A DNA stretch of 64,000 nucleotides from Planococcaceae bacterium Storch 2/2-2 (GTDB lineage Bacteria > Bacillota > Bacilli > Bacillales_A > Planococcaceae), in NCBI GenBank assembly GCA_009740415.1, contig WOYE01000002.1, positions 1 through 64,000 on the forward strand, given 5' to 3'. This document shows positions 26,698-34,500 of the stretch, piece after piece; positions within the stretch are counted from its first letter, which is position 1; the number at the start of each line of letters is the position of its first letter. The notes under the pieces were generated by a model. It saw nothing but the letters and a program-made list of their open reading frames with translations, was not told the DNA's origin and made no database searches. Made by a program: the position numbers and the translations under genes.

Positions 26698-26726
26698 TTG
26701 GAAAAGGGATAAAACATTCGTATAAT
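26698..26726 (+). promoter_or_regulatory. Strong SigA-type promoter of unit H
   Basis: TTGGAA (26698-26703), 17-base spacer, TATAAT (26721-26726). This is one of the best promoters in the array; RNA would start near 26733, about 40 nt before DV. Confidence 0.8.
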
Positions 26727-26764
26727 GGAAGTATCGGGATATAAGAAAGACAAAAGTCTTGCAA

Positions 26765-26851
26765 CTGATGGCACGCCGTATGCGTTGAAAAACGCACGTA
26801 CGGTGTAGGTCTACGATATTCGTTAGGTGGCACTGACGATAAGGTAGAAAT
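26765..26851 (+). ncRNA. Group II intron domain V-VI, unit H
   Basis: Linker CTGATGG (26765-26771); DV 26773-26806 with stem ACGCCGTA/TACGGTGT, fully Watson-Crick inner stem GCGTT/AACGC, GAAA loop, bulge ACG. DVI 26807-26851 has lower stem CTAC/GTAG, a loop with GTGGCAC, an A at -10 and ends AAAT. Junction 26851/26852. It is the most canonical copy. Confidence 0.93.
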
Positions 26852-29800
26852 AGCGAAAAGCCTTCAAAAGAACAAGAAGAGGCACTTGATCAAGCAATCA
26901 AAGATGCAGAAACGGCATTGAACGATTCAAACCTTTCAAAAGAAGACAAAGACGCTTTACGAAAAGAAATCGATAAAGCGAAAGACGTTCAAAAAGATCC
27001 GAACGCATCTGGTAAAGATGTAGAAGATGCGACGAACGGATTGAATGATAAAGTGAAAGAAATTGAAGATAAGCAAAAAGAAGATGCGAAACCATCTGAA
27101 AAAGAAGTAGAAGATTTAACGAACGCTTTAGAGAATGCAAAAGAAAAAGCGAACGATCCGAACCTTTCACCAGAAGATAAAGATGCACTTGATCAGGCAA
27201 TCAAAGATGCAGAAAATCTTTTTGATAAAGATGGCAACGTAAAAGATGACGTATCAAAAGATGACGTAAACAATGCAAAAGACAAGTTAGAAGAAGCAGT
27301 GAATAAAGCTGGTGAAGACGAAGTTACTGTAAAAGATGCAGAAGCAGCAGTCAGTGATGCACGTCAAAAAGTGAAAGATTACACATCAGCAAAACCAGCT
27401 GCAAAAGAAAAAGCGTTCCAAGATGCAGCGAAAGCACTTAAAGATGCGAAAGATAAAGTTGCTGCATTAGAAGCAGGAAAAGATCAAGATCGTTTAGCAA
27501 AAGAGTTAGGTGAAATCGCTGTTGACTTCGCAAAAGAAGCAGTAAAAGCAGTAGAAGGTAACCTTTCACAAGATACGATCGATCAAGCGCAACAATTAGT
27601 GGACCAAATTCCTGATTCAGTAGAAGGCAAACAAGAGCTTCAAAATCTTTTAGATGAAGCACAAAAAGCAGTAGATACTGTGAAAGATGCAATCGATGCG
27701 ATTGAAAAAGCAAATAAAGATGTAACGAAAGAAAATGTAGCAGCTGCAAAAGAAGCAGTAGAAAAAGCAAAAAAATTAAATGATAAGCTCGTTTCACAAG
27801 AAGAAAAAGCTGCGCTCGATAAGGAAATCGAGAAGCTTGAAACGAAATTGGCACAGCAAGATTTCGGAAGCGAGTTAGAAAAAGCTGAACACCTTCACGC
27901 ATCAACGATGATTGATGAAGACGGTGCAAATCTTTATGACGACGAGCAGTACGTCACACAAGCTGAAGCAGATGCACTTGAACAAGCGATCGCTGACGTG
28001 AAAAACGCAAAAAATGCGAACGAATTAAAAGGTGCAGAACTTGCATTAAAAGAAGCATTGAAACCATACGAAGCGAATAAAAAATTCGGTAAGAAAAGCC
28101 AAGCGGTAGAAGATGCGACGAAAGCAGTTGAAAAAGCTGAAGAGTCAAAACGTAATTCAGATAAAGAAACGGCACAACAATTAATCAATGCGATCGGTCC
28201 GAAATATGAGACTGAAAAAGAAGCGCTTCAAAACCGTTTAGATGCTGTTAAAACTGTAACGAAAACAAAAGATCAATTAAAAGATGCATTAGCAAAAGCT
28301 GAAACAGAACAAAAAGCTGGTAAAGGTGAGTTTTCTGATGACGCATGGAAAGCATTAGAAGATGCGATCAAAAAAGGAAAAGCAACACTCGCTAATGACA
28401 AAGCGACAGAAGACGAAGTAACAAAAGCGACAGAAGCACTTGAAATTGCTGTTGAAAACTTAACGGTTCCTGTTCGATTAGCACAAGTAGTAACGAAAGA
28501 CGCACCGATGTCATTACAACCAGACATTAAAAAAGAAATGGATACACTCGGTAAAGATGCTTATGAGAAGAAGTACCATAAAGCAGCGGGTGGAGTCCTC
28601 GGATTAAACATCGGTATTTTAGACCTCGGTCTTTTATCGACAGAACAAATTAACAAAATTAGTGACTCACACCGTCATTCGGTAAAAGTGGAAGAAGGTA
28701 CGGTATTCACTGGTGATGTTCGTATTTCATTCCACAGTGTACTCGGTGGACACCAAGTAAAAGTTCACACATTCAAAAAGAATGAAGAGACAGGAGAATA
28801 CCACCGTATTGCAACACGTACAGGTGGAGTCGGAAGCTTGCTCGGTATTCCAATTCCGACGTACCTCGATGTTGGTTTCTTAGAAGAAGGCGAATACGAA
28901 CTCGTATTAGAAGTTGGGGGAGGAATTTCAGTCGTTCAAGGTATTCCTTACCAAATCGTTGATGCAACGATTTACGACTACCGTAACTCAGCAGATAATG
29001 CGACAGTGAAAGGAAACATTTTCGGAGCAGAAGGTGCGACGAAAGGTGAAGAAAATACAGCATTTGTTGAGTCAATCACAGGTGGCGAGAAAAATACACG
29101 TCAACTGATCGACCAAGAGACGACAGAAACGGAACTTCAAGGAAAGTACGGTAAATTATACGTAGCACCAAATGGTGATTACCGTTATGAGCCAGTCGGA
29201 CAACGTAAAAATATCGGAAATTACGAAGAGTTCACATTTAAAGCGGTGAATCCGACGAACGATACGACGTCTGAAGGGATCCTTCGCGTACGTTTAGACA
29301 ACGAAACTGTAGAGTGGGCAGAAAACGGCACAGACGTTAAAATCGTAGAAGCAAACGATAAAGAAGGTAAGACATCTGTTCGCGTCGATAAGACATTCAC
29401 AACAGTTGAAAATGCAGCAAAAGCATCAAACGGTTGGACAAGTAAAGGTGAAGAGGGTTACTTCCACTCGAACAAGTTTGAAGTGCAAGATGCAGATGCA
29501 GAAGTAACGTTCGAATTAAGTAAAAGAGGTAAAGAGACAGAAGAAGTAGTGATTGAGTTCTTCAACCATTCGACAGGTAAAGTCGAAAAAGAAGCGAAGT
29601 CACAAATTAATAACGATTGGCAGCTACAAGAAGTGTTTACAGGATTACCGAAAGGTGAATACTCGGTTCGTGTGAAGTCTGTCTTAGGTAACGATACACG
29701 TGTTCACATCCAAAACATTACGACGAAGTCTTCAAACTGGGGTCAGTATGCAGTTGAATTAAAAGCGACACCAGACGTATCAGGAAACTTCTTTGAAGAT

Positions 29801-30652
29801 AACTACCTCGGTGCGAAAGAAGAACGTCACGGTGAAACACGCCTCTTCGTTAAAGGCCGCGACGTGGCAATGGACGATAAAGACCGTTACTTAGAAACAA
29901 AAGTTGATGCGCAAGGAAACTTCGTTAAAAAAGGTGACGACTATGCCGTAGCAGCAAAACACGTGGCAGCAGGTCAATTAACGGAAGGAATGTACCGCCC
30001 GATTGCAAAAGAATCTTCATTTAAAGAGATTCGTACGCAAATTCGCGATTCAAAAGATAGCAACTTCACAGCAATTGCTGGGGAGCACGGTATTTTAGAA
30101 GTAACGACAGACGGTAACTACACGTACAAACCGTTTAACCGCATTGCAGCAGCGGGACATACGGAAGTGTTCGAATACGAATTGCTCCACCCGACAGGTA
30201 ATAAAGCGACGGCAAAATTAACGATTACGATCGATCCGTTAACAGAAGTTACGGAAGAGAAAGATATCGTGACAAGTACGCCAAAAGCAGATCAGTTTAA
30301 AACGCTTGGCGGTTCTGACACAGTTGTCTTCCCAGTGTTTAACAAAGTAGCAAACGATGGTGGAAACAACCATAATACGTGGGTAGACTTCACGTACGGA
30401 ACAGTTGAGACGAATAAAGAAGCGGATCGTTTAGATCTTCGTTTACTCTTCACGGGTCAAACGATTAACGAAAAGAACTTGAACCAATACATGAAATTAG
30501 TGAGCGTGAAAGACGGTTCAGCAACGCTTCAAATTGACCGCGACGGTGCAGGAAAAGAATTTGAAATGACGAACTTGATTACGTTAAAAGGTGACATTAC
30601 AGCAGATGTTACGTTGCAACAGTTAATCGAAAACGGTCAAATTTTATATTAA
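26852..30652 (+). CDS. 3' exon H: FIVAR/coiled-coil stalk plus BapA-like C-terminal module
   Basis: The 1266-codon frame begins AGC GAA AAG CCT TCA. Residues 1-480 are Lys/Asp/Glu/Ala-rich helical repeats (LNDSNLSKEDKDALRKEIDKA, NDPNLSPEDKDALDQAIKDAE). About 480-545 is a clear FIVAR module (KDALAKAETEQKAGKGEFSD). From about 549 the module shared with exons G and J follows: GGVLGLNIGILDLGLLSTEQ, beta domains and VCBS-like repeats (YGKLYVAPNGDYRYEP, HGILEVTTDGNYTYKP). A type I-secretion-like C-terminus lies at about 1139-1266 (TLGGSDTVVFPVFNKVAND, ADRLDLRLLF, QIDRDGAGKEF). There is no start or sorting signal. Its codons are more uniform (GTA, ACA, TCA, GCA) than in the other exons, a sign of high expression. 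Confidence 0.87.
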   Translation, partial: SEKPSKEQEEALDQAIKDAETALNDSNLSKEDKDALRKEIDKAKDVQKDPNASGKDVEDATNGLNDKVKEIEDKQKEDAKPSEKEVEDLTNALENAKEKANDPNLSPEDKDALDQAIKDAENLFDKDGNVKDDVSKDDVNNAKDKLEEAVNKAGEDEVTVKDAEAAVSDARQKVKDYTSAKPAAKEKAFQDAAKALKDAKDKVAALEAGKDQDRLAKELGEIAVDFAKEAVKAVEGNLSQDTIDQAQQLVDQIPDSVEGKQELQNLLDEAQKAVDTVKDAIDAIEKANKDVTKENVAAAKEAVEKAKKLNDKLVSQEEKAALDKEIEKLETKLAQQDFGSELEKAEHLHASTMIDEDGANLYDDEQYVTQAEADALEQAIADVKNAKNANELKGAELALKEALKPYEANKKFGKKSQAVEDATKAVEKAEESKRNSDKETAQQLINAIGPKYETEKEALQNRLDAVKTVTKTKDQLKDALAKAETEQKAGKGEFSDDAWKALEDAIKKGKATLANDKATEDEVTKATEALEIAVENLTVPVRLAQVVTKDAPMSLQPDIKKEMDTLGKDAYEKKYHKAAGGVLGLNIGILDLGLLSTEQINKISDSHRHSVKVEEGTVFTGDVRISFHSVLGGHQVKVHTFKKNEETGEYHRIATRTGGVGSLLGIPIPTYLDVGFLEEGEYELVLEVGGGISVVQGIPYQIVDATIYDYRNSADNATVKGNIFGAEGATKGEENTAFVESITGGEKNTRQLIDQETTETELQGKYGKLYVAPNGDYRYEPVGQRKNIGNYEEFTFKAVNPTNDTTSEGILRVRLDNETVEWAENGTDVKIVEANDKEGKTSVRVDKTFTTVENAAKASNGWTSKGEEGYFHSNKFEVQDADAEVTFELSKRGKETEEVVIEFFNHSTGKVEKEAKSQINNDWQLQEVFTGLPKGEYSVRVKSVLGNDTRVHIQNITTKSSNWGQYAVELKATPDVSGNFFEDNYLGAKEERHGETRLFVKGRDVAMDDKDRYLETKVDAQGNFVKKGDDYAVAAKHVAAGQLTEGMYRPIAKESSFKEIRTQIRDSKDSNFTAIAGEHGILEVTTDGNYTYKPFNRIAAAGHTEVFEYELLHPTGNKATAKLTITIDPLTEVTEEKDIVTSTPKADQFKTLGGSDTVVFPVFNKVANDGGNNHNTWVDFTYGTVETNKEADRLDLRLLFTGQTINEKNLNQYMKLVSVKDGSATLQIDRDGAGKEFEMTNLITLKGDITADVTLQQLIENGQILY

Positions 30653-30656
30653 TGAT

Positions 30657-30688
30657 TGGAGAGGAAGGGGGTTCCCTTCCTCTTTTTG
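30657..30688 (+). terminator. Terminator of unit H
   Basis: GAGAGGAAGGGG pairs with CCCTTCCTC around GTT, then a T run. Confidence 0.9.
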
Positions 30689-30716
30689 GTACCACTTTTT
30701 TAAGAAGGTGTCGGGT

Positions 30717-30745
30717 TTGTGCCTCTTTTTGAGAGAGCATATACT
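30717..30745 (+). promoter_or_regulatory. SigA-type promoter of unit I
   Basis: TTGTGC (30717-30722), 17-base spacer, TATACT (30740-30745). RNA would start about 20 nt before DV. Confidence 0.65.
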
Positions 30746-30763
30746 AAGCATGAGGAAGTAAGT

Positions 30764-30842
30764 GTGATGGCACGCTGCATGCGGTGAAAGCCGCACGTGT
30801 GGTGTAGGCTCTTTCGAGTAGTGGCAGCTATGAGAAGAGAAT
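30764..30842 (+). ncRNA. Group II intron domain V-VI, unit I
   Basis: Linker GTGATGG; DV 30772-30805 with stem ACGCTGCA/TGTGGTGT (three wobble pairs), inner stem GCGGT/GCCGC, GAAA loop, bulge ACG. DVI 30806-30842 has lower stem CTCTT/AAGAG, loop GTGGCAG, an A at -10, end AAT. Junction 30842/30843; the exon starts AGT rather than AGC, still serine in the same phase. Confidence 0.88.
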
Positions 30843-31451
30843 AGTATGTCTCGTTCAGAGGCGTTGGAAGAAGTCGTTGCGTTTATGGAGTGGCTCGTCT
30901 TATGTGATGTCGTTTCCCTTGCGGATGTCGTGACGTTGCATCGTTGGATCGTTGAAGCGAACGATGCGCTCGAATCCGCTTCATTGGAGGAGCAAGAGGC
31001 TTTTGCTTTGCTTTTGAGTGAGCGGTTAAAAGAGATGGGCGAAGGGAAATTGTTACATGAAGTGGCTCTTCAAATGGACCATGCGATCGTTTCAGTTGGC
31101 AGCGTTTGGACGATTGGTTTGGAAGATAAGAAAACGATTCAGTCTTTACGAGAACGTGTGGAACAATTGCGTTCTCATAATGCGACACTCGTTTTTGAGC
31201 AGTTGATTCATTTGGAAGCGTTGGAAGCGAGGCTCGCTCAATTGGAACATGACTCGTCATTGGCGGATGAGTTGTATGAACGAGCGGAAGCGGCACTCAT
31301 TCGCCTTCCGATGAAAGACAATGTGACGGATGCTCATCGCGCGCAAGTGAAAGAGGCAAGGCAATATGTCGATGCGGCGAAAGCATTCGGGTATACGTTC
31401 GTGAATGAATGGAAGTTAATGGAGGCGGAGTTGGCCCTTCGCGAACAGTAA
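30843..31451 (+). CDS. 3' exon I: 202-residue helical segment
   Basis: The frame opens AGT ATG TCT CGT directly after DVI. The ATG at 30846 has no Shine-Dalgarno sequence (only AGAAGAGAAT, part of the DVI stem), though weak initiation there cannot be excluded. The product is entirely alpha-helical and acidic, with leucine-rich heptads (LEEVVAFMEWLVLCDVVS, LRERVEQLRSHNATLVFEQL, LEARLAQLEHD), and looks like a small coiled-coil tip or cap. No family is recognised. It is much shorter than its neighbours and similar in size to exon B. Confidence 0.65.
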   Translation, partial: SMSRSEALEEVVAFMEWLVLCDVVSLADVVTLHRWIVEANDALESASLEEQEAFALLLSERLKEMGEGKLLHEVALQMDHAIVSVGSVWTIGLEDKKTIQSLRERVEQLRSHNATLVFEQLIHLEALEARLAQLEHDSSLADELYERAEAALIRLPMKDNVTDAHRAQVKEARQYVDAAKAFGYTFVNEWKLMEAELALREQ

Positions 31452-31452
31452 G

Positions 31453-31480
31453 GCAGATCGTTTCAGCGATCTGCTTTTTT
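31453..31480 (+). terminator. Terminator of unit I
   Basis: GCAGATCG and CGATCTGC pair around TTTCAG, then six T. It lies only 15 bases before the next unit's linker. Confidence 0.95.
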
Positions 31481-31495
31481 GAAAATGGGAAATAA

Positions 31496-31573
31496 CTGAT
31501 GGCACGCTGTATGCGTTGAAAGACGCACGTACAGTGTAGACTCGCTATAAGGTTGGCACTGGAAAGCGAGGAT
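31496..31573 (+). ncRNA. Group II intron domain V-VI, unit J (no promoter of its own visible)
   Basis: Linker CTGATGG (31496-31502); DV 31504-31537 with stem ACGCTGTA/TACAGTGT, inner stem GCGTT/GACGC, GAAA loop, bulge ACG. DVI 31538-31573 has lower stem CTCGCT/AGCGAG, loop TTGGCAC, an A at -10, end GGAT. Junction 31573/31574. The 15 bases between the preceding terminator and the linker hold no promoter, so this unit seems to depend on read-through from unit I. Confidence 0.9.
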
Positions 31574-34500
31574 AGCGAACCAGAAGAACCGAAAGAACCG
31601 ATTGAACCGTTGAGACAACAGTTGCAAGAAATGATTTTTGAAGCCGTTTACGTTTCGTATTCGTTGTTCGAACAGGAACGAGCGATGCTCGAACCGTTTA
31701 TTGAAGCGTCGCGTACCATTTATCAATTATCGGAGGATCCGACGACATTACGTGTTTCATATGAACAGTTGCGCCATCAAGTCGACGAAATCAAAAAATT
31801 GCACGACGCGCGCATCGCGTATGAACGCGCATGGCAAGAAGCGATGAAAATGAATCACGATCCAGACGTCCAGCAAGCGCTCGAGCATACGAAATCCGTC
31901 GATGCATCGACACCGAAAGAGGAATTGGCAATATATACTGAATTATTGGAGCGAGTGACCGAACGAGCAGAGCGAAATGTGCAAAAAGAGGAAGGGATTA
32001 AAGAGGTCGAATGGATCATTCACGCGATTTTGAATCCGAATGATTTAACGCTCCAAGATTTGCACCGTGTTGTGAAAGCGCGACAAGCATTTGATGCGCT
32101 CGCAACGATCGATCCTTCCGTCGATTGGGAGAAAGAAGTCGTAAACTATGACCATTTGCTCGCAGCTGAACGGGTGCAGCAAGCATTGCTCGATGCGTTG
32201 AGCGAAAAAGAACGCGCGATTCAACGGGCGAACGACGCGATTAAAAACTTACCAGATCCGATCCGATGGGCCGACCGTGAAGCGATTGACGAAGCGGAAC
32301 GTCTCGTGAAAGAAGCCATTGATGAACATGGAGCGACCGTCGGAGGAGCCGATCGTGACATTGATCGTCGCCCGCTCGACGCTGCGCAAAAAGAGTGGGA
32401 TCGTTTGCAACGAGAGAAGGAACAATTTGAACGAGATATGAAAGAAGCGGAAGACAACTTACGCCGTGCGTTGAACGAAGCGAAAGTAGTTGGGGATGCA
32501 CCGAATGTGCAAAAAGAGACGGCAACCCTTCCGCAAATGAAACAACCGAATGGTGAGTGGAAAGAGTCGATCGCACCGACGGATGTGAACGCATTAGCTG
32601 ACCGCATTCGTACAGCAGCACGGAATGAAGCACGTCTTCAATTGAAGGAGGCATTGAGCGATACCGAATCCGTCGGTCATTTGGCACCATTTGATACGTT
32701 ACGTCCAGAAGGTGAACGGTTAGTTAATGATCATACGACGTCGGCGAACCGTTTGATCGAACAAGCGGATGCTTTACGTCAGGCACAACTAGCGTATGAC
32801 GCAGCAAAGCGTGAGAAAAATTTCGATCGATTGGATCAGTTGTTGGACCAGTCGAATGATTATAAAGAAGAAGCACCTGTGAAAGAACCGTATGACAACG
32901 CGCAATCGATCGATCGTGAGACGATTACGGACGATGCGCTCGAACAGCTCATTGACGATTTGCAACGAGCGTTGAATGAAGCGAAAGAAGCGGAACGACA
33001 AGAAGCGTTAAAAGCGTTGGATCAAGCGATGAAAGAAGTGGTAGACCGTAACGTGCAGGAGCACCCGTTTGTAAAAGATGCGTATGACGCAGGAAAAGCG
33101 GTGGACCGTGACCACACACCTGTTCCAGAGATTGAACGTGTGACGAGTGATCTCGTCGAAGCGTTGAAAAAAGAACGAGAACAACAAGACGAAAAAGAGA
33201 AGTTGCAGCAATCAATTAAAGAAGCAGAGTCGATGAAAGAAACGAGTCCGCTCGATACGTTGTTATCGGAAGGAGAAGCACTTCTTAGTCAAGACGATGC
33301 GACGGTCGAACAATTGCGAGAGAAGAAAGAAGCGATTGATGAAGCGTATCGAGAAGCAGTAGCAAAAGATCGCGAAGAGGCGCTGCAAAAATTAGAAGAA
33401 GCGATTGAGCGTGGAAAAGGTTCAACGAATGAAGACGTTCAAAAGTTAGTGAAAGACGCAGAAAAGTTAAAAGAAAACGAAGAAGCGACAGCGGATGACT
33501 TACGCGACAAAGCAGCTGCTCTAAATGATGCGACACAAGATGAAAAGTTACAACAATTGATTGAACAAGGAAAAACGTCGCCTTATAAGGAATCGGACGA
33601 TGTGAAACAAGCTGTTGAAAAAGGAGAAGAGGTCGCTAAAAAAGACGATGCAACGAAAGAGGAGAAACGAGAAGCAATCGATGCATTAGAAAAAGAATTG
33701 GCATGGAACGATTACGAACGTTCAAAAGCGAAAGCAGAAAGTGACCGTTACAAAGAAGCACCTTCTGTTCAAGAGGCATTGGATCAAACGAAGGAGACGT
33801 CGAAAGAACAATCGGTGAAAGAGATTGAACGAGCGACTGAGACGTTAGATAAAGGAAAAGCGCTCGCGGATCTCCAAAAAGAAATTGACCGGGCTAAAAA
33901 AGCGCCGTATGCAGATCGCGAAGAGGTGCAACGTGTTGTAGGCGATGCGGAGAAATTACCGGATGACGCGACGATTGAAAAAGTGAAGGAACAAACTGAA
34001 ACGTTACGTGACGCGATGGCATGGGATGATTTAGAGCGTGCGCGTGATCGTGCAAAAAGCAATGAGCGTTATGAAGAGGTTTCTCTTCGTAAAGATGTGA
34101 CGAAGGAGTCCACACGCGAACAGATGAAACAGGCGACCGATCGCATCTTGCGTGATTTAGCGATCATCGATTTACGTGACGCTGAGGAAAAGAGCAAACC
34201 TTATCAAAACGAAGAGCCGTTTAAAGGGTTGCTAAAAGAAGCACAAAGCTTAAAAGATGCAGAAGGAAACGTATTGGATACAGCAGAAACGGCTGAGATT
34301 CAACGTGTGGCGGATAAGTTAGTAGAAGCGTTGCAAGAGAAAGAGTGGATGCACGATTTACTCACGATCATTAACGATCCAAAAACAGAAGATAAAGAAT
34401 TACAAAAAGCGCTCGGTGAAGTGTACGTACTCTATGAAGAAGTTGAGAAAGCACCGACGTTCAATCTCGAGCAGTTCAAATCGCTTCGAAACGATCAAAA

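Noticed and set aside
1672-31573. The repeated element as a c-di-GMP (GEMM) or other riboswitch
   Set aside because: GGCACGC and the GAAA loop look riboswitch-like at first, but the stem lengths, 1/3 bulge, triad and total of 34 nt fit group II domain V exactly. The element also abuts the coding frame with no start codon to regulate.
1672-31573. The repeats as integron attC sites recombined by the adjacent tyrosine recombinase
   Set aside because: They lack the GTTRRRY/RYYYAAC core sites. The strict triad, GAAA loop, AT end and exon phase are explained by intron domains; integron cassettes also normally carry complete genes.
1672-31573. Hammerhead ribozyme (CTGATG...GAAA)
   Set aside because: CTGATG is followed by G, not A, and the GAAA lies in a hairpin loop rather than in the hammerhead core junction.
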